DNA of 64,000 nucleotides, from NCBI GenBank assembly GCA_964464175.1, contig CAYXFD010000011.1:27764-91763 (forward strand). The letters run 5' to 3'. This DNA is from CAYXFD01 sp964464175. Its GTDB lineage: Bacteria > Cloacimonadota > Cloacimonadia > Cloacimonadales > JAJBBL01. Below, in pieces: positions 9,560 to 18,363 of this stretch; position 1 is the first letter of the stretch, and every line of letters begins with the position of its first letter. The notes under the pieces are model-generated. The model was not told the origin of the DNA, did no database searches, and was given only the letters and a program-made list of their open reading frames with translations. The translations under genes were made by a program, and so were the position numbers.

Positions 9560-10864
9560 TTAACCGCCTGAACCGTCATGATCTGCATTCTCGGAAGCCA
9601 GCTGTTCAAACAGAAGAGATAGGTCTTTAGCCTGAGAGGGGGTTGAATACTTCGAGATATCTTTTTTGTTTTTGATACTCTTTCCCTTGTGCCATTCCCT
9701 ATAAATATTTCTGACTATAGCGAAAAATCCCTGACGGTCTCCATAATCTATCATCTTTCCGGCATGACACTCGTTAAGGATTTCCGCAGCGTCTCCAGCA
9801 ACAGGCCCTAAACCTATTATATATGTCCTGGATCCGAGATACTCAAACAGCTTAGTGGTCAGGATACCTTTGTTATCGGGACAGTTATTAATCAGGAGAA
9901 GGAGAAGGTCGGCATTAACCATCTCACTGATAGCTCTCAGGTGAGTGATAAAACCTATGTTCCTGACATGAAGATTAGGGTAATCCCTTTTATAATCTGA
10001 AACTGCGGAGTGTGTTCCGATAAAACTGAACTCAATATCCAGACTGCTCTGTTCTTTACTCAGTTCATTCAACCATTTGAGAGGAGTTTTGATGTCCTGT
10101 CCCTCTGTCTGTTTACCGACAAATTTTACCCGGAAAAAGGAAGAGGGAACGGTGTTGATGTTAAAATAATCTTCAGGATCGAAACCATTAGGTAAAATAT
10201 GTTTCTTCCCCGGAGGAAGTGAATCGGCAATTCTTTCCGAAATAATAATATTCAACTGAGCTTTTCTTAGAACCGATTTTTCTAACTTCTGGTTAAGCCT
10301 TAATAACATTTTATTTTGCCGTAACTCCTGAAGGTAATATATCTTGGTCCAGGGATCCCTGAAATCTGCAATCCATTTGATGGGAAAATGCTTTCTGAGT
10401 TCCAGGGCAACAAGATGAGTAGAATGGGGAGGGCCGGTTGTTACAACCAAATCATATTTCTTTTTTCTCAGCTCCTGCAGGGCAAAATGATACGCTGTTT
10501 TGTTCCATATAACTCTGCTGTCGGGGACAATCAAATTAAGCCTTATCCAGTAAAGAGCTTTCTTGGTCAGACTGTCGTCTTCTCTGGCTTGCAGGCTTCC
10601 ATAGGGATAAGGTCTCTCTTTCTTATTCTTAAAAAGATTTAATATCTTGCCAACTGCAGGGGTCTTTGTTCTGATGACTTTGATCGTATTGGGTATCTTT
10701 TTACAGAGAGAGGAATCCAAAACGGGATAATCACCTTCTGAGGTGGTGAGAACAGTAGGCTGCCAGCCATAGTCAGGCAAATAACGGATTAGTTTCAGCC
10801 AGCGCTGCACACTGGCTCCACCACAGGGAGGGAAATAATAACTTATAAGCAGTAACTTTTTCAT
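9560..10864 (-). CDS. Glycosyltransferase, GT4-like fold
   Basis: This protein is about 434 residues. Start ATG 10864 (MKKLLLISYYFPPCGGASVQRW) is preferred over a start 18 nt upstream because GGAG lies 8 nt before it. The N-terminal half shows the glycosyltransferase-4 acceptor domain with the early PPCGGASVQRWLKL motif and VVTTGPPHSTHLVAL. The C-terminal half has a GT-B donor domain with IGTHSAV, GFITHLRAISEMVNADLLLLL and TTKLFEYLGSRTYIIGLGP, where the acidic residue of the donor site lies in KLFEYL. It likely transfers a sugar onto a cell-envelope or exopolysaccharide acceptor. It lies 28 bp downstream of a second GT4 gene. Confidence 0.85.
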   Translation of the reverse strand: MKKLLLISYYFPPCGGASVQRWLKLIRYLPDYGWQPTVLTTSEGDYPVLDSSLCKKIPNTIKVIRTKTPAVGKILNLFKNKKERPYPYGSLQAREDDSLTKKALYWIRLNLIVPDSRVIWNKTAYHFALQELRKKKYDLVVTTGPPHSTHLVALELRKHFPIKWIADFRDPWTKIYYLQELRQNKMLLRLNQKLEKSVLRKAQLNIIISERIADSLPPGKKHILPNGFDPEDYFNINTVPSSFFRVKFVGKQTEGQDIKTPLKWLNELSKEQSSLDIEFSFIGTHSAVSDYKRDYPNLHVRNIGFITHLRAISEMVNADLLLLLINNCPDNKGILTTKLFEYLGSRTYIIGLGPVAGDAAEILNECHAGKMIDYGDRQGFFAIVRNIYREWHKGKSIKNKKDISKYSTPSQAKDLSLLFEQLASENADHDGSGG

Positions 10865-10892
10865 GCTGTATCTCCGAAGCACATTAATACAA

Positions 10893-12071
10893 TCAGTTGT
10901 TTTCCGATCCTGATCCTGTCAAGCTTTCTGAGATATCTGACAGGAGAAAGTCCACAAAGCTATTCCAGGAATATTCTTTCTGTAACTCTGAAATGTTTTG
11001 TCTGATCAGTTCCTGATCTAATTCGAAATAATGAATGATAGCCGAAGCTATTCCTTTTTCGGAAACAGAATCGGCAACTACTCCGGTCTTTTCCTTAACA
11101 ACCATTTCGGGTAATCCTCCCACCGGGGTAACGACAACACCCAGATCCATTACATAGGCAGTCTGAACAACCCCGCTCTGAGTTGCCTGACGGTAAGGGA
11201 GAACGAGTACATCCGCACCTTTGAAATAGAGTTCAACTTCAGCAGAGGGGATATATTTATCTTCCAAGAGGATGTCTTCTCTGAAGCCGGTTTCTTCAAT
11301 CAAGCTGTAATATTTCTCTTTAGTTCCATAAACTTCTCCCAGAATTATGAGAACAGTACCGGGATATTCTTCCTTTATGAAGGGAAAACTCCTGATTAGA
11401 AGATCGATCCCTTTATAGGGCTTGATGTAGCCGAAGAAGAGAATGATTTTTTTATCAGGAAAGCCGAGTATTCTCTTAGCTTGTTCTTTCGAATACTGCT
11501 CCCGGTTATGAAAATCGTATAAAGGATGAAATCCCTTCAGGATCTTTGTCCTGTTACGATTATTGCTAAGATTTCTTCCGATAAGCCGTTGAGCATCCTC
11601 ATAGACACTGCCGGAAAGAGTTACGACATAGTCTGTTAGTTTCAGAAGCTTTTTTGTCAGGAGTTTGCTGAACAGCCATTTTTCGTGGAATTCGATATTG
11701 TGAGCCAGAACCATAGTTTGATAGTTTTGCTTCTTTAAACAATGAAGGAGATAATGGTAAGCCGGAATAAAATAGGGAAGAAAGAAGCTGAATATTATCA
11801 GGTCGGGACTAAAAGCAGTGATCTTCTCTAAGGTTTTCTTATAAGTGAAGGGGTTATAAGGGGTTAGTACCCTCTCAGAGATAAGGTCGGAGAAGAAAGA
11901 GTCTTTTTCGGTTTGGGTCTTGCCTGGAAAGAGCAGTGCCGGGTACTGTTTACGGAAATTTATCAGGATAACCTGATGTCCCTGTTTCTCTAATTCCTTG
12001 GCTAAAGAGCCTGCGAAATAGGCGATACCTCCACGAAAGGGATAAGCAGGTCCGACAATGGCAAATTTCAT
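10893..12071 (-). CDS. Glycosyltransferase family 4
   Basis: This 392-residue GT-B glycosyltransferase carries the N-terminal motif GPAYPFRGGIAYFAGSLAKEL, typical of sugar transferases that start with a glycine-rich acceptor loop. The GT4 donor domain reads ILFFGYIKPYKGIDLLIRSFP, then YIPSAEVELYFKGADVLVLPYR with QSGVVQTAYVMDLGVVVTPVGGLPEMV. The EX7E-like donor motif is modified to Q-S-G-V-V-Q. The start overlaps the stop of the upstream PH-like gene by 4 nt (ATGA), so the two are translationally coupled. A role in surface polysaccharide assembly is likely; donor and acceptor are unknown. Confidence 0.88.
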   Translation of the reverse strand: MKFAIVGPAYPFRGGIAYFAGSLAKELEKQGHQVILINFRKQYPALLFPGKTQTEKDSFFSDLISERVLTPYNPFTYKKTLEKITAFSPDLIIFSFFLPYFIPAYHYLLHCLKKQNYQTMVLAHNIEFHEKWLFSKLLTKKLLKLTDYVVTLSGSVYEDAQRLIGRNLSNNRNRTKILKGFHPLYDFHNREQYSKEQAKRILGFPDKKIILFFGYIKPYKGIDLLIRSFPFIKEEYPGTVLIILGEVYGTKEKYYSLIEETGFREDILLEDKYIPSAEVELYFKGADVLVLPYRQATQSGVVQTAYVMDLGVVVTPVGGLPEMVVKEKTGVVADSVSEKGIASAIIHYFELDQELIRQNISELQKEYSWNSFVDFLLSDISESLTGSGSENN

Positions 12072-12622
12072 TCCTGTTTTTCTTCTTTTACTCTTGCTTC
12101 TTTTCTTTCTTCTTCGGTTAAGGTAACATTCTTCATAAAATCATCATAATCGATATCCGGACACATCTCGGCAAGACTATTGATAATCTCCAGCATATGG
12201 GGAAAAGTCATGGTAAAAACCAATTCCTTATCCTGTCCGTTATGCGTGTAAGAGAGCTTTATTGCCCGTGATTTTCCGGAATGGAGAGCAAGCTTACGGA
12301 TATCATCCCAGTTGATAAAGATACTCCTGCTTGCCAGATAACGAAAGAGCAGTCCCTCTTTTTTGAAAATGATACTATTCAGTGAGAAGAGGTTTCGAAA
12401 CAGGGAATTGGAAGCAAGAAAGATGATCACAAAAGGAACGATCTTGTGGAAAGTGGAAGTTTCGGAATCAATAGCCGTAAGAATATATCTCACGGAATAG
12501 GCTATGGCAAAAAGAGATAACAGGATTACGAACCAGCGGATGAAACGGTTGAAACGATAGGTACGCGGAAAACCCTTCTTGGCGTTTATGTCTATCAGGT
12601 TATAGGTATCGTATTTCTTCAT
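12068..12622 (-). CDS. Membrane protein with bacterial PH-like domain
   Basis: The chosen start is ATG 12622 (MKKYDTYNLIDINAKKG), which follows GGGGGTGAAA and overlaps the end of the PHP gene by 23 nt. The longer reading frame to 12712 lies inside the PHP gene and is unlikely. The roughly 184-residue product has two hydrophobic helices (FIRWFVILLSLFAIAYSVRYIL and KIVPFVIIFLASNSLF). A soluble region follows whose strands, including EGLLFRYLASRSIFINWDDIRKLAL, resemble the bacterial PH/YcxB-like domain. The C-terminus is charged and probably coiled (LTEEERKEARVKEEKQE). No function can be assigned; it is co-transcribed with PHP and glycosyltransferase genes. Confidence 0.72.
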   Translation of the reverse strand: MKKYDTYNLIDINAKKGFPRTYRFNRFIRWFVILLSLFAIAYSVRYILTAIDSETSTFHKIVPFVIIFLASNSLFRNLFSLNSIIFKKEGLLFRYLASRSIFINWDDIRKLALHSGKSRAIKLSYTHNGQDKELVFTMTFPHMLEIINSLAEMCPDIDYDDFMKNVTLTEEERKEARVKEEKQE

Positions 12623-13445
12623 TTTCACCCCCATTGCAATAGTTATTGAATTCTTCCCAGATTGCCTCAGGAACACTGAATTTTCCGAAATCACGAACAT
12701 CATCAGATTCACCGTGAAAATCAGAACCTCCCGTTAGCAGCAGGTTATGTTCCCCGGCAATTTGCTCGAAGAGTGAGATCGCATAGTTAGAGGATTTTGG
12801 ACAATAGACCTCTAAACCCTTTATCCCAAGGTTTATCACTCCCAGAACTACAGAGATGTTATCAAGTTTATGAGGATGCGCTAAAACAGAGATACCGCCG
12901 GCATCATGGATCATAGGTATTGCCTCTTCAGCGGGGAGGGTTACCTTGTCTTCGAAGGCAGGACTTTTTTCGTGCAGATATTTATCAAAAGCTTCCTTTA
13001 CCGTCAAACAATGATTGTTGGTGATCAATGCCCTGGCTATGTGCAGTCTGCCGATTATTCCTGACTTTCCTGTTTCGGAAAGGAGGGTATCTATATCCAG
13101 ATTTATTCCCAAACCGGCAAGTTTCTCCACGATTCTCCTTGCCCGGAAGATCCTGCTCTCATTTATGGAATCAAGTAGTGCCAGAAGAGATGGGTGCTGA
13201 TCATCATAGTAGTATGCTAACAGATGAACCTCCGTACCGTCATAACTGCTGCTCAATTCCAGCCCCGGAATGAGAGTCAGCTTTTTAGTAAGGGGATGAT
13301 CTTTCACCGATAAAAATCCGTCAATGTTATCATGGTCAGTGATCGAGATGACCTTATAGCCCCGGTCAAGGCATAATGAGAGTAAAGTCTCAGGGTCAAG
13401 CCTCCCGTCAGAGTAATTGGTATGCAGGTGTAAATCGATTTTCAC
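12600..13445 (-). CDS. PHP-domain phosphoesterase (TrpH/RNase AM-like)
   Basis: This 281-residue PHP-family metal-dependent phosphoesterase opens with the diagnostic MKIDLHLHTNYSDGRLDPETLL motif. Further metal ligands are visible in ISITDHDNIDG, LIPGLELSS, ISVLAHPHKL and GGSDFHGE. The length and motif set match the TrpH/YciV group. Its characterised members hydrolyse nucleoside 3',5'-bisphosphates or act as 5'-3' exonucleases on RNA ends. It is the first gene of the minus-strand run toward the glycosyltransferases. A TTGACC box on the minus strand at 13505-13510 lies 65 nt before the start. Confidence 0.9.
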   Translation of the reverse strand: MKIDLHLHTNYSDGRLDPETLLSLCLDRGYKVISITDHDNIDGFLSVKDHPLTKKLTLIPGLELSSSYDGTEVHLLAYYYDDQHPSLLALLDSINESRIFRARRIVEKLAGLGINLDIDTLLSETGKSGIIGRLHIARALITNNHCLTVKEAFDKYLHEKSPAFEDKVTLPAEEAIPMIHDAGGISVLAHPHKLDNISVVLGVINLGIKGLEVYCPKSSNYAISLFEQIAGEHNLLLTGGSDFHGESDDVRDFGKFSVPEAIWEEFNNYCNGGENEEIRYL

Positions 13446-13760
13446 TTATCTATCCTTTTGTTTATTATTTTCACTTAGATTACCTTTAAACTGACTGTCA
13501 TAAAGGTCAAGCTTTTTCCTTAGAGAGGGGATCCCCCGTGATATAAATACTTGTGTTCAAGGATGTCTTTCAGGAGAAAAGAGAAATCGGAGATCCGGAT
13601 AAAAAGGAGAATATTTTCTTGATGGAATATATGTCTGGCCGCTTATCTCTATTCAAAACAGAGGATCATGAGAGAAACAACCGGAAATTTTATAAAGAAT
13701 TTGACATAACAGCAAAGAATATCATTTCTTATACAGATAAAAATCAAGTGAGGTCAGGTA
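13446..13760. promoter_or_regulatory. Divergent intergenic region
   Basis: This 315-bp gap separates the PHP gene (minus) from the acyl-AMP ligase (plus). A TTGACC box on the minus strand (13505-13510) and a TTGACA box on the plus strand (13701-13706, 60 nt before ATG 13761) are the likely promoters. A 100-codon open frame spans part of the gap but has no SD and runs into the ligase gene out of frame, so it is not called. Confidence 0.35.
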
Positions 13761-15296
13761 ATGCAGTTACACTGGAGATTCATCATAACAGCGCGTTCAA
13801 GAGGGAGGAAAACAGCCCTTTTCGATACGATCAGCGACAGAGTAATCAGCTATAACCATCTGCTGATTGGATGTTTTCTCATAAAAGACTTTATTGCTCA
13901 TTATCCGGAGAAATATTTCGGCATAATGCTTCCGCCGGGAGCAGGGAGTATTCTCTCCATAATAGGCAGCCTGATGAACGGGAAAGTACCTGTTATGATC
14001 AATTACTCGACCGGAGCTTTGGAAAATGCCAGCTATGCTCAGAACAAGTGTTATTTCAAAACCATTGTTACCAGCAGAAGAATGCTCGATAAACTCGGCT
14101 TGGAACCGATAGAAGGAATGGTTTATATTGAAGACTGGCTGGCTAAAATCACAAAGATCAAGAAAGCAGGAGCATTTTTGAGAACAAAGCTTCCCCTCCC
14201 CCTGATAAAAAAAATAGTTCATTATGGTGGCGAGGATGAAGTAGCTACCATTCTATTCACCAGCGGAAGTGAAAAAGAACCGAAAGCTGTTCAGCTTACT
14301 CACCGGAATATTCTCCATAACATTGAGAATATCCCGAAATTAAGCAAATTCTCCTCCGCAGATATTTTTATCACCAATCTCCCCTACTTCCACGTCTTTG
14401 GTTTGACCGTCAACTTATGGCTGCCTATCCGGTTGGGGGCTGCAATTGTCGGAGTCCCAAACCCCCTCGACTATAAAGGTATCTGCGATGCTGTTAAAAA
14501 ATACCGGATCACTGTAATGGTGGGAACACCTACCTTCTTCTGGGGTTATCTGAAAAAAGCGGAAAAGGATACTTTTGCTTCGGTCAGACTGGCTATTGCC
14601 GGAGCGGACAAATTACAACCTAAGATCAGTCAGGCATATCTCCAAAAGTTCAATTTGACTATCTATGAAGGGTACGGAACGACCGAAACCAGTCCGGTTA
14701 TCTCTACCAATACCCCGGCTCATAACAAGCCCGGAAGTGTGGGAAAACCCCTGCCCGGAGTTGCGGTTAAGATAACTGATATTGATACCGGAAAAACATT
14801 ATCTGTGGGTCAGGAGGGAAAGATATTGGTCAAAGGTGATCTGGTAATGAAGGGATATCTGCATGATCTGGAAGAGACTTCATTGCGGATAGAAGATGGC
14901 TGGTATGATACCGGAGATATAGGATTACTTGATGAAGATGGCTTTCTCTGGCACAGAGGCAGGTTGATGAGATTTGTCAAGATTGGTGGTGAGATGGTTT
15001 CGCTTGTCAAGGTGGAGGGACTTCTGGAGGATATTATACCAGAGGGGAGTGTCTGTTGTGTAGTTGATGTCCCGAATCTGGAAAAGGGGGCTGATATTGT
15101 AGCTTGCGTTACGACTGAAGAGATAGAGAAAAAAGAGATGCATAAATACCTACGGGGCAAACTCCCTTCGATAGCTGTTCCCAAGGAATTCTATGTAATG
15201 GATGATTTACCCCTCATGCCGAGCGGTAAAGTGGATTTCCGGACAGTAACTGAATTATGTTGCCGGATGAGGCAACAAGGAAGAAAAAAAAGGTAA
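13761..15296 (+). CDS. AMP-dependent acyl synthetase/ligase (acyl-CoA or acyl-ACP synthetase-like)
   Basis: This 511-residue ANL-superfamily adenylating enzyme carries the P-loop TILFTSGSEKEPKAVQLTHRN, the aromatic FHVFGLTVNLWL segment, the adenine motif YEGYGTTETSPVIS, the hinge region GWYDTGDIG and the C-terminal catalytic Lys in PSGKVDF. It resembles the synthetase half of Aas (acyl-ACP synthetase) more than CoA ligases, but the acyltransferase half is missing. It activates a carboxylic acid with ATP, probably a fatty acid for lipid recycling. A GAGGTCAGG SD precedes ATG 13761. hutI starts 12 nt after the stop, so they may share a transcript. Confidence 0.87.
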   Translation: MQLHWRFIITARSRGRKTALFDTISDRVISYNHLLIGCFLIKDFIAHYPEKYFGIMLPPGAGSILSIIGSLMNGKVPVMINYSTGALENASYAQNKCYFKTIVTSRRMLDKLGLEPIEGMVYIEDWLAKITKIKKAGAFLRTKLPLPLIKKIVHYGGEDEVATILFTSGSEKEPKAVQLTHRNILHNIENIPKLSKFSSADIFITNLPYFHVFGLTVNLWLPIRLGAAIVGVPNPLDYKGICDAVKKYRITVMVGTPTFFWGYLKKAEKDTFASVRLAIAGADKLQPKISQAYLQKFNLTIYEGYGTTETSPVISTNTPAHNKPGSVGKPLPGVAVKITDIDTGKTLSVGQEGKILVKGDLVMKGYLHDLEETSLRIEDGWYDTGDIGLLDEDGFLWHRGRLMRFVKIGGEMVSLVKVEGLLEDIIPEGSVCCVVDVPNLEKGADIVACVTTEEIEKKEMHKYLRGKLPSIAVPKEFYVMDDLPLMPSGKVDFRTVTELCCRMRQQGRKKR

Positions 15297-15308
15297 GAGG
15301 TAATAATC

Positions 15309-16598
15309 ATGGCAGAAAGAGTTGATTTACTGATCCATAACTGCAAAGAACTGTTAACCCTTGGCAGTGGTAAAACTCCTCGCAGCGGGAAAGAAATGAA
15401 CGAATTGACGATCATTGATGATGGGGCTATTGCTATAGAGGGTGAGAAGATCATCGCTGCAGGGAACTCGGAAGAGCTTTTGCAGAAATACTCTTCCGAT
15501 CTGATGATCGATGCCGGCAGTAAGGTTGTAATGCCCGGTTTTGTTGATCCTCACACTCATCCGGTATTTTTCCATACCAGAGAGAACGAATTCGAGATGA
15601 GGATTATGGGTAAATCTTATGTAGAAATTTCACAGACGGGCGGAGGGATCAGATCAAGTATCGCGGCTGTTAGAAGTGCTACCGAAGATGAACTGTACCG
15701 GTTAGCCAGAAAAAGGATAATGAGGATGATCAGTTGCGGAACGACATGCCTGGAGGCGAAAAGCGGTTACGGATTGTCAACAGAGAGTGAGATAAAAATG
15801 TTAAGGGTTATTAAACGCCTGAAAAAGGAACTCCCGGTAGATATCTATGCTACTTTCCTCGGGGCTCATGAATTTCCTCCTGAATATAAAGATAACCGGG
15901 AGGAGTATATCAGAATCCTCACGGAAGAAATGATGCCTGCCGTGGCAGAAGAGAAGCTTGCAGATTACTGTGACATTTTTACGGAAGAACATGTATATAC
16001 TGTAGCTGAATCAAGAACTATCCTCAGGAAAGCCAAAGAATTAGGATTTCGTATCCGAATGCATGCCGATGAGCTGAAGTCAATAGGGGGTTCCGAACTG
16101 GCAGCAGAGATAGGTGCTGTTTCAGCCGATCATCTGGGAGCTGCCTCAGCGCAAGGGATAAGAGCGATGAAAGAGAAAGGGGTCATCCCGATTCTTCTTC
16201 CCGGAACGATTTTTAGTTTAGGTCTGAATAGCTACGCCAAAGCACGAGATATGATCGATGCCGGACTTCCGGTAGCCCTGGCGACAGATTACAACCCCGG
16301 AAGCTGCAACTGTGACAGTATGCAGTTCATTATTACTCTGGCTACGCTGCAGATGAAGATGACCGTAGCAGAAGCTATTACAGCGGCAACGGTCAACGGA
16401 GCCTGTTCTCTGGAGGCAGGAGAGAGTAAGGGGAGTCTGGAAGTGGGGAAAGATGCCGATGTTCTGATCATGGATATGCCTTCCTATCGCTATCTTCCCT
16501 ATCATTTCGGCAGCAATAATGTCGAGTACGTGATAAAGAGGGGTAAGATCATTTATCGCAACCGAGACCTGAAGACCATCGAGGACTATATCAGTTAA
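15309..16598 (+). CDS. hutI: Imidazolonepropionase
   Basis: HutI hydrolyses 4-imidazolone-5-propanoate to N-formimino-L-glutamate, the third step of histidine degradation. The 429-residue length is normal for the family. Metal-binding HTH (H82, H84) lies in PHTHPVF; the substrate-contact region MRIMGKSYVEISQTGGGIRSS and CLEAKSGYGL are strongly conserved. Further metal ligands are in THEEH-like TEEHVYTV, IRMHADELKSIGGSELAAE and the C-terminal LATDYNPGSC. The amidohydrolase beta-barrel is complete. No hutH, hutU or formiminoglutamate gene is adjacent, so other hut genes must be elsewhere. It ends 6 bp from the convergent nitroreductase gene. Confidence 0.95.
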   Translation: MAERVDLLIHNCKELLTLGSGKTPRSGKEMNELTIIDDGAIAIEGEKIIAAGNSEELLQKYSSDLMIDAGSKVVMPGFVDPHTHPVFFHTRENEFEMRIMGKSYVEISQTGGGIRSSIAAVRSATEDELYRLARKRIMRMISCGTTCLEAKSGYGLSTESEIKMLRVIKRLKKELPVDIYATFLGAHEFPPEYKDNREEYIRILTEEMMPAVAEEKLADYCDIFTEEHVYTVAESRTILRKAKELGFRIRMHADELKSIGGSELAAEIGAVSADHLGAASAQGIRAMKEKGVIPILLPGTIFSLGLNSYAKARDMIDAGLPVALATDYNPGSCNCDSMQFIITLATLQMKMTVAEAITAATVNGACSLEAGESKGSLEVGKDADVLIMDMPSYRYLPYHFGSNNVEYVIKRGKIIYRNRDLKTIEDYIS

Positions 16599-16604
16599 AT
16601 AATT

Positions 16605-17165
16605 CTAAAAGCTCCACTTATTGTAACAGACAATTTCATCGGGTTGTTTCCTCTCTTTGCTTCCGGCAAAGAACTTAACCGCCTTACCGTAAAGAGACTC
16701 TTTCTCTTTCGGATACCCAAAAGGGCTGAGAGCAACGACTCTTATAGCTTTGGGGATGGAAAGAAAGGTTTTGACCCTATTTTCGTCAAAGGCTGCCATC
16801 CAGCAGCTCCCTATTCCTTGATCCCAGGCAGCAAGCATCATTTGCTGAAAAGCGATAGAGGTATCTACCAGATAATAGTCCTGACCATTGACCCTGCCGC
16901 TCTTGGAAGTATCGGCACAGGCGACAATAATAACCGGGGCATCCTTGATAAAGAAATTTATCTTACCGATCAAGCCAATTTTGGAAGGCATCTCTTTGAT
17001 CAGTTCACGCTCATCAATGACAATAAACCGCCAGCATTGTCTGTTTTGAAAGGAGGGGGCATAACGCCCGGCAGCAAGAATGAAATGCATTGTATCTTCG
17101 GGGATTGGATCTTCGAGGTAGCTTCGGACACTGTGCCGGCTTAAGATAAGATCTTGGAATTCCAT
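16605..17165 (-). CDS. Nitroreductase-family FMN-dependent oxidoreductase
   Basis: This 186-residue protein has the nitroreductase fold. The N-terminal FMN-binding helix reads LILSRHSVRSYLEDPIPEDTM, followed by FQNRQCWRFIVI, the dimer-interface AFQQMMLAAWDQGIGSCWMAAF, and the C-terminal LSPFGYPKEK loop. Family members use NAD(P)H and bound FMN to reduce nitroaromatics, quinones or flavins; the physiological substrate is not evident. It is a standalone minus-strand gene between hutI and the barrel protein. A strong hairpin lies just upstream at 17205-17234. Confidence 0.9.
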   Translation of the reverse strand: MEFQDLILSRHSVRSYLEDPIPEDTMHFILAAGRYAPSFQNRQCWRFIVIDERELIKEMPSKIGLIGKINFFIKDAPVIIVACADTSKSGRVNGQDYYLVDTSIAFQQMMLAAWDQGIGSCWMAAFDENRVKTFLSIPKAIRVVALSPFGYPKEKESLYGKAVKFFAGSKERKQPDEIVCYNKWSF

Positions 17166-17204
17166 AAGTCTTTCTCCCTAAGATTAAAATGTTCTTCAGC
17201 TACC

Positions 17205-17234
17205 AACAAGGGCAGTGTTGACCCTGCCCTTGTT
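17205..17234. terminator. Perfect 11-bp stem hairpin, probable terminator
   Basis: AACAAGGGCAG (17205-17215) pairs perfectly with CTGCCCTTGTT (17224-17234) around an 8-nt loop. It lies about 25 bp after the stop of the minus-strand barrel gene and before the nitroreductase start. A clean T-run is absent on the minus side, so termination may be weak. Confidence 0.6.
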
Positions 17235-17259
17235 AGTTTTGAAAAAATACCAATCCCGG

Positions 17260-18123
17260 TTAGAAAGACATCCCCAAACCGGCGGTAACGATCTGATAAT
17301 TGGAAAGAGTATAATCAACGTTAAGATGAACAAAAGGAATTATTGCATAACGGAAACCGGCGGTCATCCGGAAGCTATTATCTCCATCGATATCGAACTT
17401 AATCTCATCCGTCCCGATAGTATCGATAGGTTGGTACTTTGCTGTGAGCGTTGTTTTTTCGTATCCCAGACCACCGTATAAGGTCCACATAAGTAATCTT
17501 TTGCTGGCATGAGCATTAACAGCAATACTCGTTATTCCAATCGCATCTCCGACATCGAGCGACTGATATGCACCCTGTACTGCCAGATGTAACGGAAAGA
17601 GAGGTATATATTGATCGATACTATGCTTTAAACCGACTCCCCAGAAAGTGACATCTCCATAATCACCCATTTCCAGAGGCGGCAGGTAGCGTAGTGATAA
17701 CTCATTTCCGGCTGGTAAACCGAACCGGAATTGCGGGATGAAGAGAGGAACAAGCGAAACATTAAAGCCATCAGGTAAAACTTTTACTCCCGAATGTTCT
17801 GCACCTTTGTCACCGAAAACAGTAGCACTTTCATAGCTGACACCTTCCACTTCTCCTTGGAAAGTTTTCTCCGAACTCGGTACCATTGCCAGCATCATAT
17901 GGAAATTAAATCCGAAACGGACAGGCCTTAAGATACTCGGATTCAGGACATCTGCCGTATTATAGAGACCGGAGTTCAGATTTGATCCGAAAGCAGTGAC
18001 CAATGGGCGGATATACTCTCTGGCATTCTCTTCTGCTAAATCTTTCAGTCTATCTTCAAGCTCCGATGCTATCAGTCCGCTGAACAGTAACAACAAAGAA
18101 ACAACTGCGATTAATACTTTCAT
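17260..18123 (-). CDS. Outer-membrane beta-barrel-like protein (DUF6588-like)
   Basis: The start is ATG 18123, behind a perfect GGAGG SD; the open frame extends further upstream but without one. The roughly 287-residue product has a signal peptide (MKVLIAVVSLLLLFSGLIASE) and then alternating amphipathic strands rich in aromatic residues, ending in HLNVDYTLSNYQIVTAGLGMSF with a terminal Phe, typical of outer-membrane barrels. The overall pattern resembles DUF6588 proteins of FCB bacteria, in which no function is established. It is a single-gene unit with a possible promoter box TTGACA on the minus strand at 18229-18234. Confidence 0.72.
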   Translation of the reverse strand: MKVLIAVVSLLLLFSGLIASELEDRLKDLAEENAREYIRPLVTAFGSNLNSGLYNTADVLNPSILRPVRFGFNFHMMLAMVPSSEKTFQGEVEGVSYESATVFGDKGAEHSGVKVLPDGFNVSLVPLFIPQFRFGLPAGNELSLRYLPPLEMGDYGDVTFWGVGLKHSIDQYIPLFPLHLAVQGAYQSLDVGDAIGITSIAVNAHASKRLLMWTLYGGLGYEKTTLTAKYQPIDTIGTDEIKFDIDGDNSFRMTAGFRYAIIPFVHLNVDYTLSNYQIVTAGLGMSF

Positions 18124-18304
18124 AACAACCTCCACGGTACAATTATCTATCTTTTTACTCAAAAGATCCTGAATAAGGATGTGTATCCTTAGTTACAAGA
18201 TCAATCTTAATTATCTGCCGGAGATATTTGTCAATAAATCTTTGATGTCCGGAAAGCCTGAAAACCAGAGAATAGAGTCAAAAGAATAGTTCGACAAACG
18301 TGGG

Positions 18305-18326
18305 AACCTGGAATCTTATTCCGGTT
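18305..18326. terminator. Hairpin downstream of the DUF523 gene
   Basis: AACC-T-GGAAT (18305-18314) pairs with ATTCC-GGTT (18318-18326) with one bulged base and a 3-nt loop. It lies about 40 bp downstream of the minus-strand stop at 18364. No T-run follows, so it is only a candidate terminator or mRNA end structure. Confidence 0.35.
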
Positions 18327-18363
18327 TCAGGTTTTCCATGGCTGCAGGTTTGCAATTGACTAT

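Noticed and set aside
13553..13855. 100-codon open frame upstream of and overlapping the acyl-AMP ligase
   Set aside because: It starts with GTG without an SD, runs out of frame into a well-supported gene, and contains the ligase promoter box.
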